Source of the DNA: Verrucomicrobiia bacterium
GTDB lineage: Bacteria; Verrucomicrobiota; Verrucomicrobiia; Limisphaerales; JADLHS01
Direction of reading: 5' to 3'
Assembly: GCA_023953615.1 (NCBI GenBank)
Contig: JAMLJH010000001.1
Location: 909,360-973,359 of the forward strand
DNA length: 64,000 bases
The notes beneath the pieces are model-generated. The model saw only the letters and a program-made list of their open reading frames with translations. It had not been told where the DNA came from and searched no databases. A program made the translations under genes and the position numbers. The first letter of the stretch is position 1; each line of letters starts with the position of its first letter. This document shows, one piece after another, positions 33,835 to 42,953 of this stretch.

Positions 33835-35250
33835 ATGAGCATCAAATTCGGAACGGATGGTTGGCGCGCGGTTATCGCCGAGGAATTTACGTTTCACAAC
33901 GTGGCGCGAGTGGCGCAGGCCACGGCGGATTACTGGAATGTGAATCCCGTGCCCGGCACGGAAAAGAAGGTGGTGATCGGCTACGACCGGCGTTTTCTCT
34001 CGAACGAGTTTGCGCGTGGCGCCGCCGAGGTATTTGCCGGGAATGGTTTCACCGTTGTCCTGACGCCGACCTCGACGCCCACGCCCTCGGTTTCGTTCGC
34101 CGTCCAGGCGTTGCGCGCGATCGGCGGAGTGATGCTGACCGCCAGCCATAACCCGCCTATTTTTAACGGCTTCAAACTGAAATCCCACTACGGCGGCTCC
34201 AGCAATCCCCAGACTTGTCGCGACGTGGAGAGCTGGCTGGATAAAAACCCAGTGCGCACGATGGAATTAGCCCGGGCGGTTGAGGCCCAACGCATCCTTC
34301 TGAAAGACGTGCGCCCGGCGCACTTTACGGCGTTGAAAAAGCTGGTGGATTTCAAACTCATCGCAAAATCGAAACTGCGCTTTGCGCACGACGCGTTGTT
34401 TGGCGTGGGCGCGGGTTGCTTCGAACAGTTGCTTGCGGACACCACCTGTAAAGTGACGACGCTCAACGGCGCGCACGATCCGTTGTTTGGCGGCATCAAT
34501 CCCGAACCCATCGAAGCCAATTACGGTCGCACACAGGCGTTTCTGAAAAAACATCCGCACGATCTTTGCCTGGTCACGGATGGCGATGCGGACCGTATCG
34601 GCGGCATGGATGGACGCGGCCGTTACCTGACCACGCATATCTTGATCTGCCTGCTGTTGGCGCATCTTTACAACAATCGCCACGGTAAAGGGCGCGTGGT
34701 CAAAGCGCTGACGACGACTTCAATGGTGGACAAAATGTGCGCCGCCTACGGGTTGCCGCTGACCGAGACCGGCGTTGGCTTCAAATACATCTGCGCTGAA
34801 ATGTTGCAGGGCGGCGTGCTGCTCGGCGCCGAGGAAAGCGGCGGCATCGGATTTCCGGGACATATTCCCGAGCGCGACGGGATTGCGGCTGGTTTGATGT
34901 TGCTGGAAATGTTGGCGGTGGAGCAGACGTCCGTGAACCGCCTGATTGCGCGGTTGGAAAAGCAATTTGGTCCGCATCGTTATGGGCGGATTGACACGCA
35001 CTTTCCCCTGGAGAAACGGGAGGCGTTGATGGAGTTCCTCAAAAATCAGGCGCCCGACACGTTGCTGCGCTCGCCCGTGGTTCAGGTCAAATCGTTCGAT
35101 GGCGTGAAATATATTGCCCAGGACGATTCCTGGCTGATGCTGCGCGGTTCAGGGACGGAACCCATCCTGCGCATTTATGCGGAAGCGCGTTCGGAAGCGA
35201 CCGTGACGGAGCTGTTGCGGCTGGGCGAGACATTGACAAAGCACGTTTAA
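33835..35250 (+). CDS. Phosphoglucomutase/phosphomannomutase family protein
   Basis: 471 residues opening MSIKFGTDGWRAVIAEEFT, followed by the phosphoserine loop VMLTASHNPPIFNGFK, metal-binding VTDGDADRIGG, sugar-binding GAEESGGIGF, and the C-terminal phosphate-binding RGSGTEPILRIYAEA. All four active-site segments of the alpha-D-phosphohexomutase family are intact. It interconverts hexose 1- and 6-phosphates; glucose or mannose specificity cannot be read from sequence alone. Confidence 0.93.
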   Translation: MSIKFGTDGWRAVIAEEFTFHNVARVAQATADYWNVNPVPGTEKKVVIGYDRRFLSNEFARGAAEVFAGNGFTVVLTPTSTPTPSVSFAVQALRAIGGVMLTASHNPPIFNGFKLKSHYGGSSNPQTCRDVESWLDKNPVRTMELARAVEAQRILLKDVRPAHFTALKKLVDFKLIAKSKLRFAHDALFGVGAGCFEQLLADTTCKVTTLNGAHDPLFGGINPEPIEANYGRTQAFLKKHPHDLCLVTDGDADRIGGMDGRGRYLTTHILICLLLAHLYNNRHGKGRVVKALTTTSMVDKMCAAYGLPLTETGVGFKYICAEMLQGGVLLGAEESGGIGFPGHIPERDGIAAGLMLLEMLAVEQTSVNRLIARLEKQFGPHRYGRIDTHFPLEKREALMEFLKNQAPDTLLRSPVVQVKSFDGVKYIAQDDSWLMLRGSGTEPILRIYAEARSEATVTELLRLGETLTKHV

Positions 35251-35435
35251 TGGCCACAATGGAAGTTGGTTGGGCGACTAAATTTCCTGTGCGTCCAGCC
35301 CGCGGGCAAGCCGCTCGGATTTCGGCGTCAAGACTTCTGCCAGCAGACGCGTGAATCGTCCATCAGAGTCATGAAGCCATGCTGTGCGTCTCCCGGCGTA
35401 TAAATGGATGAATTGAAATTGAACGCACCACGCTT

Positions 35436-35831
35436 ATGAAAAAGACCACCAAACGAACTTCAGCCCCAAAAGCAAATAAAACCAAGATCAAGGCCGCGGC
35501 CACTCCGACGCTGGCCGTCAGCACCCGCACCAGCCCAGCACCGACGCCAACCCGGGCGGCGACGGTCAGTCCGACCACCGCCACCGTGACCATCGAAGCC
35601 AAAATTGATGTGGGCTTTGGCAACAACCTGTTCGCGCGCGGCCAGGGTGGCGGGCTGTCCTGGGAACGCGGATTGCCGTTGCAGAACATTGATTCGCGCA
35701 CCTGGCGACTGCTGGTTCCGGCTCGGGAGCAGGTGCAATTCAAGCTGCTCATCAATGATTCCATCTGGGCGCAGGGCGACGATGTCGTGGCCGCTCCCGG
35801 CAAAAAGGTGGAAGTCACTCCGGCCTTTTAG
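35436..35831 (+). CDS. Hypothetical protein with Ala/Thr/Pro-rich N-terminus and carbohydrate-binding-like domain
   Basis: 131 residues. The first ~50 are basic and rich in Lys, Thr, Ala and Pro, giving a disordered tail. The remaining ~80 (VTIEAKIDVGFGNNLFARGQGGGLSWERGLPL, then RTWRLLVPAREQVQFKLLINDSIWAQGDD) resemble the starch-binding-like fold of CBM20/CBM48 proteins, where NxLFxRGxGxGLSW-like strands recur in small Verrucomicrobiota proteins. Function unknown. No signal peptide. Confidence 0.6.
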   Translation: MKKTTKRTSAPKANKTKIKAAATPTLAVSTRTSPAPTPTRAATVSPTTATVTIEAKIDVGFGNNLFARGQGGGLSWERGLPLQNIDSRTWRLLVPAREQVQFKLLINDSIWAQGDDVVAAPGKKVEVTPAF

Positions 35832-35939
35832 TTCCGGGCGTCGAACTGAGCTGATCTTTCATGTGGCGCAGATTCATGCGCGGCAGGAAAGCCGTTCCTG
35901 CGGGCTTGATTTCATCAACGACTCCGATGAACCCAGGCT

Positions 35940-37766
35940 TCACTCGGCCGCGTAGGTTTTAACCTGAACCGGCCGCGCCACCTCGGGTGGAAAGTGTAAT
36001 TTGCCGCACCGGTAATCCTCCCGTCGCCACGCCAGGAACGGCGCGCATTTGGCGATGGTGGCTTGGTTGCGCAACGGCCAGTAACGCTTGAAGTCACGCT
36101 CCAGTTGGCGCAACGCCTTGATACCGCTTTGCGCCAGCGCCTGGGCCGTTGATGATCGGCCCGCCGCCAAAGCCTGTTGCCAACGCATGATCCGACACGA
36201 TTCCAACGCCATGCGCGCCGCCAGATCCAGTTCCGCTTGCAGAATTCGCGCCGTTGGCGAGGCGGGCTTGCCCCGGCGCAAAACCGCGCGTTGGCGTTCC
36301 ACCTCGGCGGCGGCGGCTTGAATCCGCTGCGGTTTGATCCGCGCGTAGTATTTCAATCCGCTGCGACAAAACAGCTCGCGCGTTGCGGGCGGTGGCGCGG
36401 CGATGACCGCTCCGAACGGGGTCACGTTGGCTTCCCGGTAGTCAAACTTTTGGTGCGCCACCCCCAGCGCCAATGCCGCTCGGGCGACGCGTTGAGTGGC
36501 GTCCTCATACACTTCGCGACTCAACACCGGCACCAGCAATTCTTCCTGGAAAGTTTTGCCGCACCAGGCGTGGGCCGCGCCAATCACATAAAGCGGCCAG
36601 CTCACGGCCAGCGGTTGCGGGTGACCGCCATCGCCCCAATCGGTGTTGAGATAGCCGCGCGCGCCATGCTTGCGTCCGGCAGCGGCGGCAAGGCGCAGAT
36701 TAACCGACGCCGTGTCGTGCCGGCCAATCATCGTCATCCAGGTGGCCGTGCCCGGACAAACGTAGAAGGGAACTTTGGACTTCGCGAACGTCGCCGCTTC
36801 TTTTTCAAACGGATGCGTGGCTTCGTAACCCCAATTGAGCGCGATGACGTGTTTCGGAAGGCTTTTGATGAGTTCGGGATGATTCAAAATGATGTCGCCC
36901 CAGAACATCATGGTGCGCCCGCGCTGCGCAACTTCGCGCTGAATCTGTTTCAGGAAATCCACATACACCCGACCTTTGCCGCGGCGCTCGCATAATTTTT
37001 TGCTCCGGCCGCGACCCAAGTCCCACGTCTCGTCGCAACCGACGTTGAAGAACTTGCTGGTAAAGTTCGGCAGCAACTCGTCGTAAAGTTCGCGGATGAA
37101 TTTGAGCGTGCCCGGATGATTCGGCGCGAGCGTGGTGGGGAAGCGCAGGAAATCGCCGGTCGAACCTTCGTAAGGCGCGGCCACCTCGGCGAGTTTTTTG
37201 ACCTTGGGATGTTCAAGAAAATAGCGCAGATGGCCGAAGGAATTTTGGTTCGGCACAAGATCAATACCCAATTCGCGGCAGCGGGCATCCAGCGTGCGAA
37301 TCTCTTCCGCCGTCAACGCGCCCCAATCCTGCCAGACCGTTTTGTATTTGCGGTAAGCGAAGGTGTGTTCTGTGTAGAGTTGAAACTCGTTGATCTTGAA
37401 ATCGGCCAGCCGCTCCACGAGGTCCAGCAACGTCTCCAACTTCGGCACGCGTCCGCGCGAAACGTCGAGCATCACGCCGCGTCGCACGAAATCCGGCCAG
37501 TCGCGGATTTTGAGACAAGGCAGGCGACGACCGTATTCGCGGAGCAGTTGCCGCAGCGTCGCCCCCGCCGCGCGTAGTCCGCCAATTTCGCGATATTCGA
37601 TCCGCACGCCGTTGCGATTGATTGTCAGCGTATAACCCTCGGGATGGTTCGGCGCCTTGACGCCGCGGATGAATTGGATGACAGAAAGCGGTTGCCGCTT
37701 GGGCAAAAGAAAAGTTCCAGCGGCGCGTTTCAGCGAGCGGGGAAAGGGGAGCAGATTCAACTTCAT
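35940..37766 (-). CDS. GH20 family beta-N-acetylhexosaminidase-like protein
   Basis: 608 residues. An N-terminal GH20b-like domain (residues ~20-110) precedes the TIM barrel: RRGVMLDVSRGRVPKLETLLDLVERLADFKINEFQLYTEHTFAY, LDLVPNQNSFGHLRYF and the catalytic Asp-Glu pair in NVGCDETWDLG (about 244-245). A later GYLNTDWGDGGH block is typical of the family. Hexosaminidases remove terminal GlcNAc or GalNAc. There is no clear signal peptide, so the enzyme may be cytoplasmic. The C-terminal ~150 residues are helical. Confidence 0.85.
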   Translation of the reverse strand: MKLNLLPFPRSLKRAAGTFLLPKRQPLSVIQFIRGVKAPNHPEGYTLTINRNGVRIEYREIGGLRAAGATLRQLLREYGRRLPCLKIRDWPDFVRRGVMLDVSRGRVPKLETLLDLVERLADFKINEFQLYTEHTFAYRKYKTVWQDWGALTAEEIRTLDARCRELGIDLVPNQNSFGHLRYFLEHPKVKKLAEVAAPYEGSTGDFLRFPTTLAPNHPGTLKFIRELYDELLPNFTSKFFNVGCDETWDLGRGRSKKLCERRGKGRVYVDFLKQIQREVAQRGRTMMFWGDIILNHPELIKSLPKHVIALNWGYEATHPFEKEAATFAKSKVPFYVCPGTATWMTMIGRHDTASVNLRLAAAAGRKHGARGYLNTDWGDGGHPQPLAVSWPLYVIGAAHAWCGKTFQEELLVPVLSREVYEDATQRVARAALALGVAHQKFDYREANVTPFGAVIAAPPPATRELFCRSGLKYYARIKPQRIQAAAAEVERQRAVLRRGKPASPTARILQAELDLAARMALESCRIMRWQQALAAGRSSTAQALAQSGIKALRQLERDFKRYWPLRNQATIAKCAPFLAWRREDYRCGKLHFPPEVARPVQVKTYAAE

Positions 37767-37772
37767 GACGAA

Positions 37773-38015
37773 TTAAATTTCCTGGCCGTCTGGAAGTTGG
37801 CCGGGGTGGAGAAAAGTTTTGATGAGTTCACCCTCGCCGCAGACAGTCATGCCGGGAAATTTCTTGAACCAACGGCTGGCGGGAACTTCAGGCTGGGTGT
37901 CGAGCCATTGCGCGAGTCGGCTGATTTGGTCATGGGTGACTTCACGTTCGCGCACTCGCAGCAAAAGATGCCGGAGCAAGGCTTCGGGTAAGGCATTGCG
38001 GCGAACCTTAGGCAT
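37773..38015 (-). CDS. Hypothetical small protein of a two-gene module
   Basis: 80 residues from the ATG at 38015 (a longer start to 38045 is possible). The sequence MPKVRRNALPEALLRHLLLRVREREVTHDQISRLAQWLDTQPEVP is followed by SRWFKKFPGMTVCGEGELIKTFL. The start overlaps the upstream small gene by 8 bases. No catalytic motif is recognised. The pairing of a short helical protein with a second small basic protein, next to an IS element, recalls toxin-antitoxin modules. That is only an inference. Confidence 0.5.
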   Translation of the reverse strand: MPKVRRNALPEALLRHLLLRVREREVTHDQISRLAQWLDTQPEVPASRWFKKFPGMTVCGEGELIKTFLHPGQLPDGQEI

Positions 38016-38229
38016 GAGGTTCGCTACCGTAAAATCCGCGCACAATTTCTTCGCGCAACTGGCTGGCGACCGCCGGGTCTTTTGCTTCGACCATCTGTTT
38101 TGCCAAATCGCCCAACTCTTCGCCGGTCAGCTGACGGTTACGCGCAAGCTGAAACGCGAATCGGATCACCTCGACCTGTTCATCAGGCGGCAGGTGTTTG
38201 ATTTCCTCAATCACTTGGTTTGCGCTCAT
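38008..38229 (-). CDS. Hypothetical small protein, antitoxin-like
   Basis: 73 residues from the ATG at 38229 (MSANQVIEEIKHLPPDEQVEVIRFAFQLARNRQLTGEELGDLAKQMVEAKDPAVASQLREEIVRGFYGSEPHA). The N-terminal VIEEIKHLPPDEQVEVIRFAFQ helix pair resembles DUF2281/VapB-type small antitoxins, which often begin with LPPxxQxEVxxFxxxL. It overlaps the next gene. Both are on the minus strand, between the hexosaminidase and the IS630 element. The assignment is tentative. Confidence 0.5.
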   Translation of the reverse strand: MSANQVIEEIKHLPPDEQVEVIRFAFQLARNRQLTGEELGDLAKQMVEAKDPAVASQLREEIVRGFYGSEPHA

Positions 38230-38454
38230 GGCGGCAAGGTAGCACACGGCAAAGTTGCCCGGCAAGCTTCGGCGCAGCGCGGGGCTGACTTATGGTGAAA
38301 AATGCCGCGCGCCACCGTTCCAATTTCAAACGACCTTACCGCGACGCGCTCTGGGACGACGCTTGCCACTGCCCGGCCTCTCTTGCTGACGCACCGACAG
38401 CGTCTCATACTAACTTGCAATCAATATAATACTAATATAAGTTGGCGGAAAATT

Positions 38455-39003
38455 ATGCGTCCGCGCACCGAAATATCCGCCGCCGAAGTTGGCGCGATCC
38501 GTCGCGCCATGTTGGCCGCCGCCACCCCCTCCACTTTTCAACGGCTGCAATGCCTCTGGCTGCGCGCCCGGCCAAATCTCTCCACCGAGACGATTGCCCA
38601 GACCGTGGGCCTGAGCGTCAGTCATGTCCGGCGGGTCTGGTCGGATTATTTGCGCCACGGGCTGGCGGGGGCCAAAGGCCGGCCCAAAGGCGGACGCCGC
38701 CATCAAAACCTGACCGTGGCGCAGGAGCGGGACGTGCTGGCGCCGTTGCAACAAGCAGCCCGGGCCGGGAAACTCGTGACGGCGGAGGGGATCAAAACCC
38801 GTTACGAAACGACCGTCGGCCACGCCGTCCCCGGCTCGACGGTTTATCGCCTGCTGGCCCGCCATCAGTGGCGGCGGGTGACGCCCCGCCCCAAACATCC
38901 CAAAGACAACCCGCGCGCCCGGGCGGCTTTTAAAAAAACTTCAGGCCAAAGTCACCGCTGTGGCGGCTGGACACCCGGAAGCGCCCTTGCGCCTGATGTT
39001 TGA
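38455..39003 (+). CDS. IS630 transposase, first frame (N-terminal half)
   Basis: About 182 residues from the ATG at 38455. It holds the helix-turn-helix DNA-binding part (STETIAQTVGLSVSHVRRVWSDYLRHG, then VPGSTVYRLLARHQWRRVTPRPKHPK). At 38932-38938 the coding sequence has seven A residues after TTT. Loss of one A in the transcript, or a +1 ribosomal shift, moves translation into the second frame, where the catalytic domain continues without a break. Beyond the A-run the first frame encodes unrelated residues to its stop. Confidence 0.85.
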   Translation: MRPRTEISAAEVGAIRRAMLAAATPSTFQRLQCLWLRARPNLSTETIAQTVGLSVSHVRRVWSDYLRHGLAGAKGRPKGGRRHQNLTVAQERDVLAPLQQAARAGKLVTAEGIKTRYETTVGHAVPGSTVYRLLARHQWRRVTPRPKHPKDNPRARAAFKKTSGQSHRCGGWTPGSALAPDV

Positions 39004-39514
39004 AGACGAAGCCCGGTTCGGGCGCATGAGCAGCCCCATCGGCTGCTGGGCGCCGCCGGGTTGCCGCCCGGAAGTGCCGACGCATCGGGTGCGCGAATAC
39101 CCCCATGTGTTTGGCAGCGTCTGTCCGCAGGACGGCGAACTCATCAGCCTGATTCCGCCCCGCGCCGACACCGCCGCCATGTCACTCTATCTGGCCGAGG
39201 TTTCCCGGCGGCATCCCCGGGAACACCTCCTGATGTTTCTGGATCGGGCGGGCTGGCATCGGGCCAAAAGCCTGGTCGTGCCCGAAAACATCACCTTGGA
39301 CTGGCTGCCCGCTTACAGTCCCCAATGCAACCCGCAGGAACTGGTCTGGCGGGAAGTGCGCCGCCAGCCCTTCGGCAATCACACCTATGATTCCATGGCC
39401 GCGGTGGAGTCGGCCCTGGTCCAACGCCTGCGCCAACTCGAATCCGCCCCAACCCGCCTCCAATCCCTCACCGCCTTCCCTTGGATTATTAATGTTAAAT
39501 TGAATGCAAAATAG
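38933..39514 (+). CDS. IS630 transposase, second frame (DDE catalytic half)
   Basis: Open in this frame from the A-run onward, with no separate convincing start other than a GTG near 38960. It contains the three catalytic acids of the IS630 DDE domain: first Asp in LRLMFEDEARFGRM, second in LLMFLDRAGWH, and Glu in YSPQCNPQELVWREVRR. Translation as a fusion with the upstream frame, by slippage at the A7 run, would give a normal transposase of ~350 residues. Confidence 0.85.
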   Translation, partial: KKLQAKVTAVAAGHPEAPLRLMFEDEARFGRMSSPIGCWAPPGCRPEVPTHRVREYPHVFGSVCPQDGELISLIPPRADTAAMSLYLAEVSRRHPREHLLMFLDRAGWHRAKSLVVPENITLDWLPAYSPQCNPQELVWREVRRQPFGNHTYDSMAAVESALVQRLRQLESAPTRLQSLTAFPWIINVKLNAK

Positions 39515-39601
39515 TATCACCCCGTGCGAATCAAAGTTTGCTTTTCGGAAATTCTTCATCCCATCCTGAATCGCAGGCAGAGCGGCTACGATACGAATAC
39601 C

Positions 39602-42034
39602 ATGATCCAACCCCATTTCAGAGATTCGCCAAAGAACGCACCAGCAACCACCTGGTCGCGACGCAGCTTTATCAAGACCAGTTCCACGGCGCTCGGCAGC
39701 TTCGCTCTGGCTTCGTCGTTCGGAATGCCTTTCGCCTTCGGAGCCGAGAAACCCTCAGCACTGGCGGTTGCCGATCTGCCCCAAGGCGCCGCCCCGAAAC
39801 CGCTGTCGTTGCCGCATTTTCCCAGCCGACTGCACGCGTTTGTTTGGCGCAACTGGCCCTTGGTAACCACCGAACGAATGGCGCGAGTAGTCGGCGCCAA
39901 GCGGGCCGATATCGAACGCCTGGGTCGCGCGATGGGGCTGGGGCAACCGCCGCGAATTTCGCGCGATCAACAGGCGCGCTCTTACCTCACGGTGATCAAA
40001 CGCAACTGGCATCTCCTGCCCTACGCACAGTTGCTGACGCTGCTGGATTGGACGCCGGAGCAACTGGCTTTCACGTTGCGCGAAGATGATTTTCTCTGGA
40101 TCAAACTCGGCAGTTTAAAGCCCGAATGTGAACCGCTGCGCTACGCACCGTCGGACGACGCGACGCGAAAACGCGAAGAGAAAATTGCGGCGATCGTGCG
40201 AGAGGAATTTCCGGAAGGTATCACCCGTTCGGGCGAGCCGTTGTTTCACTTCGTTTCCCAGCTTTCCCGGCGACCCTCCCGGATTGCACCTGCGGACCGC
40301 GCCGCCTTTCCCAATAATCTGCGGTTTTGTTATTCCTATTTTGCTTTGTATGGCGATCCCTTGCTGGAGCCGCACGCGGACCCGTATCCGGAAGGTTTGC
40401 TGGCGCGACTGGCGCAAGCGGGCGTCAACGGCGTCTGGATGCAAGCGGTGCTGCACAAGCTCGCGCCGTTTCCGTGGGCACCGGAGCAGAGCGCACGTTA
40501 TCAGGACCGATTGCAACAACTCCGCCGCCTGGTGGCCCGCGCGCGGCAGTATGGCATCCAAATTTTTCTCTACCTCAATGAACCACGCGCGATGCCGCTG
40601 AGTTTCTTTGAAAAGCACCCGCACTTGAAAGGCGTGGTGGAAGGCGATCACGCCACCCTTTGCACCAGCGTGCCGGAGGTTCAGCAATACCTTGTGAATT
40701 CCGTCGCGACCATCAGTCAGGCCGTGCCCGAGTTGGGCGGATTCTTCAGCATCACCGCTTCGGAAAACCTCACCAACTGCTGGTCGCATGGCGGCGGCGC
40801 GAAATGTCCGCGCTGCGCCCAACGACCAGCGGCGGATGTAATCGCGGAAGTGAATCGGCTGTTTCATCAAGGTATTCAGCAAGGCAAACCAGCCGCGGCC
40901 GCAGCTCGAAAGTCCACCTCGGCGGATCAAAGCGGAGGCCCGATTCTAATCGCCTGGGATTGGGGTTGGAATGATGACTGGGCGGGAGAGGTCATTCGCC
41001 AGTTGCCCGCAGCCGTGGCTTTGCAAAGCGTCAGCGAATGGCGCTTGCCTCTCGAACGTGGTGGCGTGAAAACGGAAGTGGGTGAATACTCGATTTCGGC
41101 CATCGGCCCCGGCCCGCGCGCGCGCCGGCACTGGCAACTGGCGCGCGAACGCGGCTTGCAAACCATCGCCAAAATCCAGGCCGGCAACACTTGGGAATTG
41201 TCCGCCGTGCCATACATTCCCGCCGTGGAAAATGTCGCCCGCCACGCGGAGAATTTGAGTCGCGAAAACGTGAACGGCCTGATGCTCGGCTGGACGCTCG
41301 GCGGTTATCCCTCGCCCAACCTCGAAGTGGTTTCCGAAGCGCTCGCCAGTGGTTCGGCGGATGCGGCGATGCAGCGGGTGGCTGAACGGCGCTTCGGCAG
41401 CACTTTGGCGCCGGCGGTGATAACGGCCTGGCGGCAGTTCAGCGCGGCGTTTCGTGAATTTCCCTACCACATCGGCGTGGTGTACTCCGGCCCCCAACAA
41501 CTCGGTCCGGCCAATTTGCTCTGGCGCGAACCAACCGGTTATCGCGCTACCATGGTGGGTTTTCCGTACGACGATCTGGATTCGTGGCGCTCCGTGTATC
41601 CACCGGAAGTTTTCGCCGGACAACTGGAAAAAGTTGCCGACGGATTTGATCGCGCCTTGGCGGAACTCCAGCGCGCGACTCAGAACGAAACCAACGCCAC
41701 GGACGCGCAACGCACCATGTTGACTGCGGAATGTCGCGTGGCAGAAGCGGCGACGATTCACTTCCGCAGTGTGGCGCAGCAAACGCGATTCATTCTCGCT
41801 CGCCGCGCGGTTGCTGCTGGCGGCGATGAAACCGAAACCCGAGCGGCGCAAACGGCGGTGATGGAGCGCTGGCTGGAAGCAGAGCTTTCCCTGGCGCGAC
41901 GATTGCACGCGATTCAATCCGCTGATTCGCGCATTGGTTTTGAGGCGTCGAACCAGTATTACTACGTTCCGATTGATCTTGTGGAGAAGGTGCTGAACTG
42001 TCGCCACCTGCTGGCGCAACTACGAAATGACTGA
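39602..42034 (+). CDS. Tat-exported putative glycoside hydrolase, unassigned family
   Basis: 810 residues from the ATG at 39602. The twin-arginine signal SRRSFIKTSSTALGSFALASSFGMPFAFGA is clear (residues ~18-48). Features in the body include LHAFVWRNWPLVTTERMARVVGA, ANGVNGVWMQAV-like barrel strands, GIQIFLYLNEPRAMP, GGFFSITASENLTNC followed by a CPRC motif (GGGAKCPRCAQRP), and ILIAWDWGWNDDW. The spacing suggests a TIM-barrel hydrolase near GH20/GH84-like families, but no exact family is claimed. The IS630 element separates it from the GH20 gene region. Confidence 0.65.
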   Translation: MIQPHFRDSPKNAPATTWSRRSFIKTSSTALGSFALASSFGMPFAFGAEKPSALAVADLPQGAAPKPLSLPHFPSRLHAFVWRNWPLVTTERMARVVGAKRADIERLGRAMGLGQPPRISRDQQARSYLTVIKRNWHLLPYAQLLTLLDWTPEQLAFTLREDDFLWIKLGSLKPECEPLRYAPSDDATRKREEKIAAIVREEFPEGITRSGEPLFHFVSQLSRRPSRIAPADRAAFPNNLRFCYSYFALYGDPLLEPHADPYPEGLLARLAQAGVNGVWMQAVLHKLAPFPWAPEQSARYQDRLQQLRRLVARARQYGIQIFLYLNEPRAMPLSFFEKHPHLKGVVEGDHATLCTSVPEVQQYLVNSVATISQAVPELGGFFSITASENLTNCWSHGGGAKCPRCAQRPAADVIAEVNRLFHQGIQQGKPAAAAARKSTSADQSGGPILIAWDWGWNDDWAGEVIRQLPAAVALQSVSEWRLPLERGGVKTEVGEYSISAIGPGPRARRHWQLARERGLQTIAKIQAGNTWELSAVPYIPAVENVARHAENLSRENVNGLMLGWTLGGYPSPNLEVVSEALASGSADAAMQRVAERRFGSTLAPAVITAWRQFSAAFREFPYHIGVVYSGPQQLGPANLLWREPTGYRATMVGFPYDDLDSWRSVYPPEVFAGQLEKVADGFDRALAELQRATQNETNATDAQRTMLTAECRVAEAATIHFRSVAQQTRFILARRAVAAGGDETETRAAQTAVMERWLEAELSLARRLHAIQSADSRIGFEASNQYYYVPIDLVEKVLNCRHLLAQLRND

Positions 42035-42188
42035 AAGCGGACGCGGTTATTGAGCCGCCAAATTGAGAATTGCTTTCCGGTGGCACGCGCTTAATTTGGT
42101 CGCCATACGCAAATCGAATGAACTTGGCTGACACTCAGGATCAAGTGTGGTGGATTGAGGGAACAGCGCGAAACAGACATTCCAAACC

Positions 42189-42800
42189 ATGAAAATTATT
42201 CTTCCGTGGGTGCTTTTTATCGGTGCGGCCGTGGGCGCCGGATGGTTTCATCACGACAACCAAACCAAAGCCACCGAACTGGCGCAGCAGCAGGCACAAC
42301 TTCAGGACTTGGAGCGGTTGCGAAGCGAGGTCGAGGAACTGAAAAAAGATCGGGTGGCGCCAGAGGAACTGGAACGGCTTTACGAAGCCAAGAACGAGTT
42401 GTTGCGATTACGCAACCAAGTCCAGCAGTTGACGCGGGACAAAGCGCAATTAAATCAGGAAGCTCAAACCGCCAAGACCCAGGCGAGCCAGGCCCAGGCC
42501 CAAGCGCAAGCCTTGACTCAGGCGCAGGCGCAAATGGCCAGGGAGGCTCAGGAAAAGGCGCAAGCCCAGGCCAACGCATGCATCAGTAATCTGCGGATCC
42601 TGGCTGCCGCCACCAAGCAATGGGCGTTGGAACACAATCCGCCGCCGGCCGCCATACCTACCGGAGCCGACCTGATACCTTACTTCAAAGATGACACGAT
42701 GCTCGCCTGTCCGGCCGGTGGGAAATATACCTTGAGCGCGGTGGACGAAGTGCCGACCTGCTCCATCCCCGGCCACGTTTTGCCCCCGCTGACCCAATAG
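42189..42800 (+). CDS. Membrane-anchored coiled-coil protein with pseudopilin-like tail
   Basis: 203 residues. One N-terminal membrane helix (IILPWVLFIGAAVGAGWFHH) is followed by a long coiled coil (residues ~28-133) rich in Gln, Ala and Glu, including AQAQAQALTQAQAQMAREAQEKAQAQA. The end, ACISNLRILAAATKQWALEHNPPP...YFKDDTMLACPAGGKYTL, resembles the C-terminal part of type II secretion pseudopilin-like proteins common in this phylum. Function unknown. Confidence 0.65.
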   Translation: MKIILPWVLFIGAAVGAGWFHHDNQTKATELAQQQAQLQDLERLRSEVEELKKDRVAPEELERLYEAKNELLRLRNQVQQLTRDKAQLNQEAQTAKTQASQAQAQAQALTQAQAQMAREAQEKAQAQANACISNLRILAAATKQWALEHNPPPAAIPTGADLIPYFKDDTMLACPAGGKYTLSAVDEVPTCSIPGHVLPPLTQ

Positions 42801-42866
42801 CTCGTCGCGCCGCGCGCAACCGAAACTTGACCGGACGGCGCGGCAAATTTAGTCTGCTGGCTGGTT

Positions 42867-42942
42867 GGTGACCATAGCTCAATGGTAGAGTCCCAGATTG
42901 TGATTCTGGTTGTTGCGGGTTCGAATCCCGTTGGTCACCCCA
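42867..42942 (+). tRNA. tRNA-His (GTG anticodon)
   Basis: The cloverleaf has an extra 5' G (position -1) paired with C73, the histidine-specific feature, then acceptor GTGACCA with TGGTCAC, D arm AGCTCAATGGTAGAGT, anticodon arm CCAGA-TTGTGAT-TCTGG, T arm GCGGG-TTCGAAT-CCCGT, and an encoded CCA at 42940-42942. Confidence 0.95.
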
Positions 42943-42953
42943 TCCTTCCTTGA

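Larger units (their letters stand above)
38410..39514 (+). mobile_element. IS630-family insertion sequence, 1105 bp
   Basis: Terminal inverted repeats start CTAACTTGCAATCAAT at 38410 and, on the opposite strand, CTATTTTGCATTCAAT at 39514, matching at 13 of the first 16 positions with weaker similarity further in. Both ends are flanked by TA (38408-38409 and 39515-39516), the target duplication used by this family. The element carries a transposase in two overlapping frames with intact DDE residues. The transposase stop TAG forms the last three bases of the element. Confidence 0.9.
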
